NCBI RefSeq assembly: GCF_009455625.1
Contig: NZ_QPEQ01000002.1
Location: forward strand, 1 to 64,000
Source: Paraburkholderia bonniea
Lineage (GTDB): Bacteria; Pseudomonadota; Gammaproteobacteria; Burkholderiales; Burkholderiaceae
Reading direction: 5' to 3'
Length of the DNA: 64,000 nucleotides
A program made the position numbers and the translations under genes. The notes under the pieces are model-generated. The model worked only from the letters and a program-made list of their open reading frames with translations. It was not told the origin of the DNA and ran no database searches. Below, one piece after another: positions 18,093 through 27,541 of this stretch (the stretch's first letter is position 1; the number at the start of each line of letters is the position of its first letter).

Positions 18093-18827
18093 ATGAGGGT
18101 ATTAAAATATATGGCTTTGGCTTTTATATTTATCGGTCTGAATGCATGTGCGGCAGACCGGAATATTCTGTGGAATAAAATACATCTGCAATGCGTGCAA
18201 AATTATCTTGATAAAGATGTTTATGCGCCATGCGCCCTTGTTGATCTCGATAAAAATTACACGATATATAAGGTGGATGGTGAGAAATATCCTTATTTGC
18301 TTTTGCCGGTTCAAAAAATTAGCGGTATAGAAGATGCCCAGTTGCTAAGTAGCGGGGCATTAAATTATTTTTATCTGGCGTGGCAATCCCGGACATTTTT
18401 AACTTCGGCATTAGAGCGTTCGCTGGCGGAGCGCAATATATCATTGGCCATTAATGCAGCCAATGCGCGTTCGCAAGATCAGTTGCATATTCATATTTCA
18501 TGTCTTTCCCAGGAGGTGGGGGCAGTGCTGGCTCGGGTCAATTTTGATGAGGCTGATAGCGAATGGCGGGCCTTGCCTGAAAAAATTAATGGCCATATTT
18601 ATTATTCTAAAAAAATCAATATGGATGAGCTAAGAAATGAAAATTTATTTCAGGTGATTAATAGCAAGGTTGTGGCCGATGGTACACAAATGGCATATAC
18701 CGGTGCAGCATTGGTCAACGTCGGCATCAACAAATTTGTTGTTCTTGTTGCTTCCGGTACGGCCGAGCAAGGCATATCGGCAGAGGAAATTCAGGACCCC
18801 CAGTGCAAGATTGCCAGCGGGCTGTGA
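18093..18827 (+). CDS. cdh: CDP-diacylglycerol diphosphatase (Cdh-like)
   Basis: This 244-residue protein matches CDP-diacylglycerol pyrophosphatase, which hydrolyses CDP-diacylglycerol to phosphatidate and CMP at the inner membrane. The N-terminus is a signal with LNAC, a possible lipobox, at residues 16-19. The HIT-like catalytic segment SQDQLHIHISCLS near residue 130 carries the HxHxx pattern. IHLQCVQNYLD and PCALVDL near the start and the C-terminal DPQCKIA are also family features. The gene is clearly AT-rich beside GC-rich neighbours, which suggests acquisition by transfer. A strong AAAGGGAG site precedes the ATG. Confidence 0.85.
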   Translation: MRVLKYMALAFIFIGLNACAADRNILWNKIHLQCVQNYLDKDVYAPCALVDLDKNYTIYKVDGEKYPYLLLPVQKISGIEDAQLLSSGALNYFYLAWQSRTFLTSALERSLAERNISLAINAANARSQDQLHIHISCLSQEVGAVLARVNFDEADSEWRALPEKINGHIYYSKKINMDELRNENLFQVINSKVVADGTQMAYTGAALVNVGINKFVVLVASGTAEQGISAEEIQDPQCKIASGL

Positions 18828-19376
18828 ATAATTGCAGGCCTAGTCACGCTAAAGGGATTTTTCAACCCGTACTGTCTTGGTTTAGTGAGGTGGCTGCGGG
18901 CATTTATTCTGAATTTTATTTCGAATATTTCTGCTTCCCAGCTATAAAAATTAAAGCGTCTCGCTTAAGAAGCTGGTGCGAAATTAGTTGGGCAAAGTCT
19001 TAAGGCGCATACAGCAAATCAAGGCGCGAACTAACGGCATAAAGGCTTCGTGGATATGAGTAAAACGTTCGCGCCAGCTTTCAGGTGACGATTAAGCAGA
19101 ATGAGTCCCGAATCCTCGCTGCATCTGCATCTGCATCTGCATCTGCATCTGCATCTGCATCTCCAGCCGGCCGCGCCCGCGCACCACGCTAGCGCACCTC
19201 CGGCGCAGCGTGCCATTGCCACGCACCGGCGCACCACACCCGCGCCGCATTTTTGTGCATAAGAAAGCTCAATCTAGCCGGGCCCAGCTTTTGCTTGATA
19301 ACATCCGCGATCCAGCCCCGATTGATTCCACGCGCCGTCTTTGGCGCGATCTGCAATACCGACCCGTGAGCCCCTC
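18828..19376. other. Intergenic region containing a hexanucleotide repeat
   Basis: No gene is supported. The region passes from AT-rich to GC-rich and holds seven GCATCT units at 19121-19162. The last 100 bases should contain the promoter of the chemoreceptor-like gene, but no clear hexamers are seen. Confidence 0.45.
19121..19162. repeat. (GCATCT)7 simple sequence repeat
   Basis: Seven perfect tandem copies of GCATCT lie in an intergenic region about 215 bases before the chemoreceptor-like gene. Copy number at such a tract may vary by slippage. Confidence 0.97.
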
Positions 19377-20420
19377 ATGTCCAACCCGAAAGAAATTGTC
19401 GACCTCGCTCATCAGGTCAAACGCCTGACCACCGGCAAGATCGCGGATATCAATGACATCAACCGGGAGACCACTTTTCTGGCGCTCAACGCGTTGATCG
19501 AGGCTGCTCGCGCAGGGGATGCGGGCAAGGGCTTTGCGGTGGTGGCTAACCAGGTCAAGCAGGTCGCAGCGCGTATCTCGGACGTCACCACCTCGCTGAA
19601 CCGTGAACTGGCGGGTGCAATGACCCGGCTTACCGATCTGGGCGACCAGATGATGGTTCACCTGCACTCACTGGATGGCCAGCGTTGTGCTGATCTGGCG
19701 TTGAACATGATTGATGTGATTGACCGCAACCTGTACGAGCGTTCGTGCGATGTGCGCTGGTGGGCCACGGATTCAGCGATGGTCGATTGCCTGACGCATG
19801 CCTCCGCTGCCGCGAGCGCGCATGCTGCCCAGCGTCTGGCAGTGATTCTCGAAAGCTATACCGTCTACCGCGATATCTGGATTGTTGATGCTGCGGGCAC
19901 GATTGTGGCGAATGGCCGTGGTGGGCGTTATCCCGTAGCGGGCACGAATGTGGCGGACGCGCCGTGGTTTCGTCAGGCGCTGAAAACGTCTAGTAGTGCG
20001 GCTTATGTCGCCAGCGATGTGACGGCATTGCCGCTGCTGGAGCGCGCGCACGTGGCGATTTACGGCACCGCGATCCGGCGTGATGCGAGCGCGAATGGTG
20101 AGCCGTTGGGGGCGTTGCTGATTTTTTTCGACTGGGCACCTCAGGCTTCGAACGTGGTGAAAAACGTGCGGCTCTCAGAAGAGGAATGGCAGCGCACGCG
20201 TTGCCTGATCGTGGATGCCAAACACCGGGTGCTGGCTAGCTCGGATGGTCAGGGCTTGTTGCAGGAAACTTGCCGCTTGAGCACCGGAGGCCAGCGCAGC
20301 GGCGCTTATCGTGATGCTCAGGGTGCGTTGATCGCTTTCGCCGCGACGCCAGGTTACGAAACCTATCAAGGGCTAGGCTGGTACGGCGTGATCGTGCAGC
20401 AGCCAGCCGTGGGCCGTTAA
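19377..20420 (+). CDS. Soluble chemoreceptor-like protein with C-terminal Cache domain
   Basis: The ATG at 19377 gives 347 residues and follows a weak GAG site. Residues about 20-65 hold the MCP signalling hairpin, including the highly conserved run around FLALNALIEAARAGDAG and GFAVVANQV. This is followed at about 140-340 by a Cache-like sensory domain (YRDIWIVDAAGTIVANGRGG, DAPWFRQAL). No transmembrane helix is seen. The usual order, sensor first and signalling domain last, is reversed and the coiled-coil is short. It may bind CheA/CheW in the cytoplasm or act otherwise. Confidence 0.8.
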   Translation: MSNPKEIVDLAHQVKRLTTGKIADINDINRETTFLALNALIEAARAGDAGKGFAVVANQVKQVAARISDVTTSLNRELAGAMTRLTDLGDQMMVHLHSLDGQRCADLALNMIDVIDRNLYERSCDVRWWATDSAMVDCLTHASAAASAHAAQRLAVILESYTVYRDIWIVDAAGTIVANGRGGRYPVAGTNVADAPWFRQALKTSSSAAYVASDVTALPLLERAHVAIYGTAIRRDASANGEPLGALLIFFDWAPQASNVVKNVRLSEEEWQRTRCLIVDAKHRVLASSDGQGLLQETCRLSTGGQRSGAYRDAQGALIAFAATPGYETYQGLGWYGVIVQQPAVGR

Positions 20421-20422
20421 CT

Positions 20423-20472
20423 CGGCTGGAAACAGCGGCTGGAAACAGCGGCTGGAAACGCGGCTGGAAACG
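20423..20472. repeat. Tandem repeat of CGGCTGGAAAC(A)G
   Basis: Two 13-base units (CGGCTGGAAACAG) and two 12-base units (CGGCTGGAAACG) follow directly after the chemoreceptor-like gene. They are not palindromic and lie between convergent genes. Confidence 0.9.
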
Positions 20473-20697
20473 CGGCTGGAGCAACACCGGCTCTTGCGCA
20501 GCAGTGCGGTGCGTCTTCCCGTTGACGCCGCCGCTGCGTAAAACCGAGGGGGAAATTTCTAAAAACCTTGGGGGGAACGCCGCCTCAAGATCCGCAGCGA
20601 AGCGCAATCCGCTGTGCCGGTGAATCCAGCCCCAGCCCCAGCCCAGCCCATTGGCCATATGGGCTCACCGCTGAACCATCGCCCGCTGCGTGGCTAT

Positions 20698-21663
20698 TTA
20701 CCCACCCGGTGCTTCCAGCCAATGCACGCTAAATAGCTTCGCCTCATCGGTCCACACCGGCCCAGGGCGGAATCCGGCCGCGAGGGCCATGGCCCGAAAC
20801 CCGTCAAGCGTGAACTTGTATGAATTCTCGGTATGCAGGGTTTCGCCTTCCGCGAACGAGAACACATGGCCTGCTAGCTGCACCGACTGCGCGCACTGGC
20901 TAACCAGATGCATTTCCACGCGCCGCAGCAGCGGCTGATAAAACGCGTAATGCGCGAACTGGTTGAGATCGAAGTCTGCTGCCAGCTCCCGGTTCATCCG
21001 GCGAAGCAAGTTGAGGTTGAACTGCGCGGTGATTCCTTGCGCATCGTTGTACGCCGCGTGCAAAAGCGCGGGGTCTTTCACCAGATCAACGCCCACCAGC
21101 AAGCCTCCCCCCGCGAGCCAGCCTGCCGCGCGGCGCAAGAAGGTATGTGCTTGCGCCGGGCTGAAATTGCCAATCGTCGAACCCGGGAAAAAGCCCACGC
21201 GCCGGCCGCTGGCTGCGCGCACGGGTGGCAGCGTCAGGTGTGCCAGGTAGTCGGCTGCAACAGGCTCTACTTCCAGTTGCGGGTAATCCGCGCGCAAGCG
21301 CTCGGCCGCCGCCGCGAGATGGCCTGCGGAAATATCGAGTGGAAAGTAGCGCCGGGGTGCGGTGCCGGGTGCAAAGGCATCCAGCAGCAGCCGAACCTTG
21401 GTGAGCGAGCCCGCACCAAATTCAACCAGCTCCGCATCCGGGCCGATCTGCTGTGCCATGGCCGCACCGTAGCGGGTCAGCAGATTCAGCTCAGTGCGCG
21501 TCGGATAGTACTCAGGCAAGTCGCAGATGCGGTCGAACAGCGCCGAACCCGCCGCGTCATAGAAATATTTGGGCGGCACACTGCGTGGCGTTGCCCCGAG
21601 ACCCGCGAGCACGTCTTCAGCAAAGGTTGTGCTGGCCGCTATTTGCGCGTGCGGCCTGAGCAT
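20698..21663 (-). CDS. egtD: L-histidine N-alpha-methyltransferase EgtD
   Basis: EgtD trimethylates histidine to hercynine with S-adenosylmethionine, the first step of ergothioneine synthesis. The ATG at 21663 gives 321 residues, the usual length; the open frame continues upstream through an Ala/Thr/Asp-rich stretch that is probably not translated. Family motifs are SVPPKYFYDAAGSALFD, YYPTRTELNLL, VEFGAGSLTKVRLLL (SAM binding) and GFFPGSTIGNF. It lies downstream of egtB on the same strand with a 145-base gap, consistent with an egtB-egtD operon. Confidence 0.93.
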   Translation of the reverse strand: MLRPHAQIAASTTFAEDVLAGLGATPRSVPPKYFYDAAGSALFDRICDLPEYYPTRTELNLLTRYGAAMAQQIGPDAELVEFGAGSLTKVRLLLDAFAPGTAPRRYFPLDISAGHLAAAAERLRADYPQLEVEPVAADYLAHLTLPPVRAASGRRVGFFPGSTIGNFSPAQAHTFLRRAAGWLAGGGLLVGVDLVKDPALLHAAYNDAQGITAQFNLNLLRRMNRELAADFDLNQFAHYAFYQPLLRRVEMHLVSQCAQSVQLAGHVFSFAEGETLHTENSYKFTLDGFRAMALAAGFRPGPVWTDEAKLFSVHWLEAPGG

Positions 21664-21808
21664 CACGACTGCCGAGTCAGTGGCCCCGGCGAGCAGGGTG
21701 GCGGCCGATGTTTTGAGCGACGCTGTGTTCGTTGCCGCAGTGGCATCCGCTGTATCGGTGGCATCCGCGGCATCTGTCAGAGCGGCGGAGCGGGTCTGAT
21801 GGCGTAAA

Positions 21809-23080
21809 TCAGAGGTCTTTGGCAAGGCGTACTCCCGAGAATTGCCAGCGCGCAGGCGGTGGGAAGAAGTTGCGGTAGCTCGGACGTGTGTGGCCTGCGG
21901 GCGTGGCGAGGCTGCCACCGCGCAAGACCCGCTGCCCGACCATGAACTTGCCGTTGTATTCGGCAGCCACCCCGGGTAACGGCGCAAACCCCGGGTAGGG
22001 ATCGTAGGAAGAACGGGTCCATTGCCACACGTGTCCCGTCAATTGCTGCATGCCGGGCAGGCGTGCGCCTGCTTCCCATTCGAACTCGGTAGGCAGGCGG
22101 GCACCCGCCCAGGCAGCGTAGGCCGCTGCCTCATAAAAACTGATGTGGGTAACGGGAGCATCGGCATCGAATGGCATCACGCCGCCGATGCCGAAAACCT
22201 GCCAGCCTGACAGCCCCGGCCGTTCGAGGCCTGCGAGCGTGAGCCGTGGATCATCGGCTTCGAGCCAGTAGGCTGGGGCGCGCCAGCCCTGCGCCTGGAC
22301 CATGGCCCAGCCATCCGAGAGCCAGAATTCGCTGCGCTGATAGCCACCGTCAGCGATAAAGCGCGCGTATTCCCCGCACGTCACCAGTTGTCTGGCCAGC
22401 GCAAAGGGCTGCAATAGCACCGGATGCGCGGGTGCCTCGTTATCGAACGCGAAGCGGGTGCCGCTGTGGCCGATTTCGACGATGCCGCCGGGATGGCTGA
22501 GCCAGTCTGTGGTGCGTGATGCAGGCGCGGCCTCGTGGCAGGCCACGGGCGCGAGTGCGAGCGCCGACGGCGCAGGCTGGTAAGCGGGCAGCAGCGGATT
22601 GCACCAGAACGCGTGAAGAATGTCGGTCACCAGCAATTCCTGGTGCTGCTCCTCGTGCGCCAGGCCAAGCACCAGCACTGGCGTGAGCGTGGCGCACAGC
22701 GCGTCATCGGCGGTTTCGAGCAACGCCTGTAGCGCTTGATCGACATGCTGCCGATAGGCGTTGACCTCGGCGACTGACGGGCGCGACAGCAGCCCGCGTT
22801 CCGCACGGGTATGGCGCGGCCCGAGCGCCTCGTAATAGGAATTGAACAGGTACTGGAACGCGCGATTGAACGGCGTGTAGCCAGGCACATAAACACACAG
22901 CAGCAATGTTTCGAAAAACCAGGTGGTGTGTGCCAGATGCCACTTGGTGGGACTGGCATCGGGCATCGACTGAATGCACTGATCTTCGGCTGAGAGTGTG
23001 GCGGCAAGTGCGACGCTACGGCGGCGCACGGCCTGCAGACGCTGAAGTAGAACGGCGGGGGACGGCTCTGTATGGCTCAT
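21809..23080 (-). CDS. egtB: Ergothioneine biosynthesis sulfoxide synthase EgtB
   Basis: EgtB uses non-heme iron to join hercynine with a thiol. The ATG at 23080 (MSHTEPSPAVLL) gives 423 residues, matching the family; the frame runs further up without a likely start. The DinB-like N-terminal domain shows the iron ligands in SPTKWHLAHTTWFFE and in LGLAHEEQHQELL. The C-terminal sulfatase-modifying-type domain has ARLPTEFEWEAGARL, GHVWQWTRSSYDPYPGF and RGGSLATP. No egtC or egtE follows, so the sulfur donor and lyase must be elsewhere, as in many proteobacteria. Confidence 0.94.
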   Translation of the reverse strand: MSHTEPSPAVLLQRLQAVRRRSVALAATLSAEDQCIQSMPDASPTKWHLAHTTWFFETLLLCVYVPGYTPFNRAFQYLFNSYYEALGPRHTRAERGLLSRPSVAEVNAYRQHVDQALQALLETADDALCATLTPVLVLGLAHEEQHQELLVTDILHAFWCNPLLPAYQPAPSALALAPVACHEAAPASRTTDWLSHPGGIVEIGHSGTRFAFDNEAPAHPVLLQPFALARQLVTCGEYARFIADGGYQRSEFWLSDGWAMVQAQGWRAPAYWLEADDPRLTLAGLERPGLSGWQVFGIGGVMPFDADAPVTHISFYEAAAYAAWAGARLPTEFEWEAGARLPGMQQLTGHVWQWTRSSYDPYPGFAPLPGVAAEYNGKFMVGQRVLRGGSLATPAGHTRPSYRNFFPPPARWQFSGVRLAKDL

Positions 23081-23578
23081 TAGGCTGGTTGTGGAACAAG
23101 CATTAATGGGGCTGACGAGCGGTGACGGAGTGCTTTGACCGCATGTGCGCCGATGCGGCGCAACGTGTGCCAGCGACGGAAACGGCGGGTCCTGCTGGTT
23201 ATTTCTGGTTATTGCTGGGTATGACGAAACAGCAGGCAGATCACGTTTTGGACGGCGGGGCAGTAGCAGGGACTGCCGGTGAGGTGCCCTGGCGGGCGGG
23301 GCGATGCTTGGGCATTCTACTCTGGCGTGGCGGAGGGCCGCTGCGATGGTCACGTGGGCCAGTTCAACCGAAGGGGCTGTTCTGCATCTGTGTTCGATAT
23401 CTGGTTAACCCGAAGTTTTCTTGCGCGATTTTGGAACGGACTTGTCAGTCAGGTTACTGAGTGGGATCAGTAGACGGCACTGAAGAACGAACAGCGTATT
23501 TAATTAAATGCCGGTGTAATTGCCTGTTTTCTATCCCATGGTGGGAAGCGGGGAGTTGATTATTTGGGGGATAAAGTA
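23081..23578. other. Intergenic region, GC-rich to AT-rich transition
   Basis: No gene is supported; a 112-codon frame at 23122-23460 lacks any feature. Bases around 23431-23460 contain GGAACGGACTTGTCAGTCAGGTTACT, whose halves recur upstream of the later paralogues, so this is a candidate shared promoter element. GGGGGA seven bases before the ATG at 23579 is a ribosome-binding site. Confidence 0.45.
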
Positions 23579-24772
23579 ATGAATATTAGTGCAGCACCAA
23601 TGGTTGGTGGCGAGAAGAAAGTTGAAAATGATGTTGAGAGTAAAGATTTTTCTAGTCGATTTAGTCTTGAAAAATCCGGAGACGGTAAGGCTGTGTATGT
23701 TAGTAAATCTGCACTCGAGCAGAAAAATTTGGTTGGTATTTTGTTAAAGACGGGGCGCGATTCGACTGTAGACGATAAATTTTTTGAGCCATGCGCTGTT
23801 GAGTTAAGCAATTTACCTGTCAGCGATTTTGCGAATGCTGTGAACTTGGCTGACAAAATTGAAGATCTGCTAAAAAAAGAAAATGTTGAAATTAAAGATT
23901 TATTGGCGCTTTGTGACGATAACTTTATTTGTAAGTTACCAGCATTAAAAAATAACTCTAATGAGAAAGGGGTGTGGGGTTTTTTGTTTTCTGTAAAAAA
24001 ATTGTTTGGCGGAGAGAATTCTGCACAGAAACAAGCTCGAAAAATTGAAGAGGCGCACAATTTGGAGGTGTTGACACAATCTCTTGGCAACGTAGAGCAG
24101 ATTTTTACAAAATGCTGTATTCGGGTAGAGAATGAAAAGGAGAAAGTCATTTCTGCCGCAGATATCAAAGGTTTCGGATTGTGCGGCGAGCAAGAGAAAA
24201 AATTGCTTGATTTGGTTTTTTTATACTATTTCGATCTCGTTCAGCGGAGTAAAAATGATTTTGTTGGTAAATCGTATATAAAAATCGATTTTATTAATGA
24301 AGAGATTGCGGAAAAGAATAATATTTTTTCGAGGAGCTATTATAAAGATGTGTTGCGTGAGGTAGAAAATATTGTATCTGGATGTCAAAAAAACTGGGCT
24401 GGAGAAACGTTATATGAATATTATCTAAAGCGTCATTCGATAGTGGTTTCTTCTAAATTCAAAGAGCTGGATGCGTATATGCAGCGCTATGACAGCTCTG
24501 ATCCATGGGCAGATATTCAAGCATTAAAAATTCAGATTAAAAATATTAAATTCAATCTGGATAAAATGCAGTATGGTCATGTGGTAACGAGTACCCATAA
24601 AGGGAAAATCCGGTCTGAAATGAAACAATATCAGGCTTCTGCTAAGCAAAATCCTGCTATGAAAAATTTATTGCAGTTTATGTTGCTGGCGATTTATCTG
24701 AAAACTTTGAAAATCAGGGATTCGGTTACTTCTGATGACTTGATCGGGCTTTATCGGGATTTCCAAGTCTGA
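23579..24772 (+). CDS. Hypothetical protein, first member of a four-gene paralogous family
   Basis: The ATG at 23579 gives 397 residues; GGGGGATAAAGTA precedes it. I do not recognise the family. It has no signal peptide or membrane helix and is mostly predicted helical and charged. Shared with the three downstream paralogues are an N-terminal Ser/Lys/Asn-rich part, a central LLDLVFLYYFDLVQRSKNDF block, a KFNLDKM segment and a terminal block beginning near KGKIRSEMKQY. Its end, SDDLIGLYRDFQV, differs from the others but is repeated as broken copies further on. Base composition is strongly AT-rich. Secreted effector is one possibility without direct evidence. Confidence 0.75.
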   Translation: MNISAAPMVGGEKKVENDVESKDFSSRFSLEKSGDGKAVYVSKSALEQKNLVGILLKTGRDSTVDDKFFEPCAVELSNLPVSDFANAVNLADKIEDLLKKENVEIKDLLALCDDNFICKLPALKNNSNEKGVWGFLFSVKKLFGGENSAQKQARKIEEAHNLEVLTQSLGNVEQIFTKCCIRVENEKEKVISAADIKGFGLCGEQEKKLLDLVFLYYFDLVQRSKNDFVGKSYIKIDFINEEIAEKNNIFSRSYYKDVLREVENIVSGCQKNWAGETLYEYYLKRHSIVVSSKFKELDAYMQRYDSSDPWADIQALKIQIKNIKFNLDKMQYGHVVTSTHKGKIRSEMKQYQASAKQNPAMKNLLQFMLLAIYLKTLKIRDSVTSDDLIGLYRDFQV

Positions 24773-25131
24773 CGGATGCTGTGCAATTTATATCAGGGCA
24801 CAAACAGAAAAACAATTTTGCCTGACCAGCCTGTTCTGGTTGCCGCTGTATTTGGCATACTTTTTGCCTAAATTGATAATCAGGCCAGGCCGCGGATCGT
24901 CTCCTGGTCTGGCCCGAAAGAGCGATATGTTTCCACGGTCCTGTTATGCAATGAAATAATTGTCCCAGGGAAGTGGCGAGACAAATTGAGCAACCAGGTT
25001 ACTTAGCGTTAACTCAAGCCATTAAATTGGTGGGGCATAGCGCATTCGATCAAAGAGCATTTGAGACTGTCAATTGCATCTGTGGTAATGGTGGAATGTA
25101 GAACTTTATTCATTTTCAGTTGGATGGGTAT

Positions 25132-26545
25132 ATGGTTGGAACTACATGGAAGTCGAGTGTGAAAAGCGTAGGCAGTAAGCTTGAAACACTATCGATATCG
25201 GGCCATCGAAATAATAATTCGAAAAATAACGGATACACTGTTTCGGAACCTGGCGATAATAGAGTCATGTCATACGATATGTTGAAGGACATGCCGCATG
25301 ACGAGTTTGTGGCTATGATAACTGACAGGCTCGACGGTAAAGATATATCTCTTGCTGCAGAAAGTAATTCAAAAAGAAATCCCGGGGTTGCTGGGGGCCT
25401 GGATGACAATGTTATTATTTTCGATTCATTATCTGAAAATGCCAATAAAACTGACGGCTCTAATCTGCATGAAAAAAATTCCAGTAATAGTCTTCCGGCG
25501 CAAGAGCTGAGTAAGATCCAACCCAGTGAGTCATCAAATAATCAGGATTCTGTTCAGCTAACACTCACGGATTTGATTGGAAATTTTATGAAGGAGGGGG
25601 CAGAGGTAAAGGATTTTGAGGGAATTTTTAATATTTTATCAAAAAATGATACATTTCCAGTAATTAATGATATTTATGAACATTGTCATCCTGAAAAAAA
25701 ACTGATTACTTCAGTAATCGCCGTTTTTTCCGATAAAAAAACTGAAGTGGCAGCTGAGTATCTAATTTTAGAAGAAAAAAATAATTATGAGAAACTTAAA
25801 GATTTTTCTGATGTTGTCAAGAATATTTTCACTGAATGCGGCTTGCTCGAAAGTGCTAAAAATGGAGAAAACATATCTGTGGAAATGAATGACGAAATTC
25901 CAGGGAGTGGCCCCGAAAGAAAGTTGATGGATTTATTTATTGCTTATTATTTATATCTCGTGTCTAATAATCCGGCTAAATATATTGGGAAGTTATATAG
26001 GAAATTGACTTTTATTGATTCTGACGATTCGGGGGGAAACTCCTGCTTTTTCATTGGAAAAATATCAAACTATACGCAGTGCAATAAAGCACATTATTCT
26101 TTTGTGCCATGATAGTTCGACTGGAATGGAGATTTGTAAATTTGGTGAAAGTACATACCAGAAAATGCTCGATAGAAGTTCTTTCGGAGTTTATGTTTAT
26201 CTGAGGAATTTTTGTAGTAATTTGAATGGTGCGGAAATAAAAAAAATTCTCAAAAGATTTGTTAGTGATATTGATTTTAATATCGAAAAGATGAGTGTAG
26301 ATAAGGCTCTTGCGGGAACGGATGGCTCTGAGACGATCCATGTGGAAACGGGGAGCCATAAGAAGGCAATTCGATCTGCAATGCTTGAATATCAGAAAAG
26401 CAGCGATAAAAACCCTGAGGTGAAGAGATTTCTTCGATCCATGACTTTGGCTGTTTATACGGAATCTTTGGAAATGAAAAAATGGCTGAAATATACGGAT
26501 TTACAGGAATTTACCCGCCAATTTAAACCGAAGACATCAAGTTAA
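25132..26545 (+). pseudogene. Second paralogue, frameshifted at a G6 tract
   Basis: Reading from ATG 25132, the frame encodes about 300 residues homologous to the other paralogues (LMDLFIAYYLYLVSNNPAKYIGK) and then leaves the family sequence at GGGGGG, 26031-26036, ending at 26112. The continuation, from ETPAFSLEKYQTIR to the common end YTDLQEFTRQFKP, is in the +1 frame up to 26545. Loss of one G would restore a protein of about 470 residues. The change may be a true mutation, a slippage-controlled switch or a sequencing error. The gene is AT-rich and its product unknown. Confidence 0.8.
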
Positions 26546-26659
26546 AAATATTAGCTGCGCGAGGTAGCGGTATTGGGCGCTGGGCCACGAAATTCCCCGT
26601 GGCCCAGTCCAGGCAGCATTTTGGTTAGCCCTCTTGCCTTGTTTGGCCTTGTTTGCACC

Positions 26660-26920
26660 TCACCTCAGCCCGTGAATTGCCGCATGCCATGTGCGCCACA
26701 TGACTGGGCCCGCATGAGGTGCGCGGGCGTTACGCCACCGAGTGTGAACACCGGCCAGGCATGCGCCGGCCATAGTGGCGAAAGCCTTTCAACCTGGCGG
26801 CGGGGTTTCGGCGTGAGTCGCGGTGGGGCGCACGGGCGCAAGCGTGATGAAGCCGAGGCCGAGGTGGATGCCATCGGCACCGATGCTGTCGAAGGCTGCG
26901 TGTGATAGCGCCGGGCCATT
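26660..26920 (-). pseudogene. thiE 3' relic (copy 1)
   Basis: The minus-strand sequence matches the last part of the thiE-like gene at 31353, including the region for LGGVTPAHLMRAQSCGAHG. It lacks 105 bases that in the intact gene lie between two GCCGAGGTG direct repeats, and then stops abruptly at the junction with a relic of the first paralogue. No start is present and it cannot make a functional enzyme. Confidence 0.85.
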
Positions 26921-26937
26921 GACCTTGAAGTGCGTGG

Positions 26938-27182
26938 CAAGCATGAGAAATAATTGCATGAAAAATATTCAATTAATCTGAATCAATGCCACATGGCCAT
27001 GTAGTAATAAATACCCGTAAAGAAAAAATCCGACTGGAAATAAAGCGATATCAGGCTTCCGCAGAGCAAAATTTTGCTGTGAAAAAATTGCTGCAATTTA
27101 TATTGCTGGCAATTTTTTGAAAATCAAAGGTTCGGTTGCTTCTGATGACTTGATCGGGCTTTATCGGGATTTTCAAGTCTGA
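26938..27182 (+). pseudogene. 3' relic of the first paralogue (copy 1)
   Basis: The sequence parallels bases 24520-24772, ending in the same SDDLIGLYRDFQV codons and TGA. Several stops and frame changes interrupt it. It marks the start of duplication unit two. Confidence 0.85.
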
Positions 27183-27290
27183 CGGATGCTGTGCAATTTA
27201 TATCAGGGCACAAGCAGAAAAATAATTTTGCCTGAGCAGCCTGTTCTGGTTGCCGCTGCATTTAGCATGCTTTTTGCCTAATTTGATAAT

Positions 27291-27326
27291 CAGGCCAGAC
27301 CACGATTCGTCTCTTGGTCTGGCCTG
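27291..27326. terminator. Spacer hairpin in duplication unit 2
   Basis: CAGGCCAGACC and GGTCTGGCCTG form an 11-bp perfect stem with a 14-base loop. Less perfect versions occur at about 24881-24916 and 29658-29695 in the other units. It lies after each first-paralogue 3' end, so it probably began as that gene's terminator. Confidence 0.6.
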
Positions 27327-27541
27327 AAAGAGCGAGATGTTTTCACGGTCCTGTTATGCAATGAAATAATTGTCCCGGGGAAGTGGTGGGACAAATTGAG
27401 CAACCAGGTTACTTAGCGTTAACCCAAGCCATTAAATTGGTGGGACATAGCGCATTCGATCAAAGAGCACTTGAGATTATCAATTGTATTTATGGTAATG
27501 GTGGAATGCAGAACTTTATTTATTTTCAGTTGGATGGGTAT

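Noticed and set aside
19121..19162. GCATCT repeats considered as iterons of the replication origin
   Set aside because: A 6-base unit far from repA is too short and distant; a simple sequence repeat fits better.
21664..21987. N-terminal extension of egtD
   Set aside because: It overlaps egtB, is low-complexity Ala/Thr/Asp-rich and is not part of the family; the start at 21663 gives the normal length.
26573..26905. Plus-strand 110-codon frame after the second paralogue
   Set aside because: It is the antisense of the thiE relic and has no independent support.
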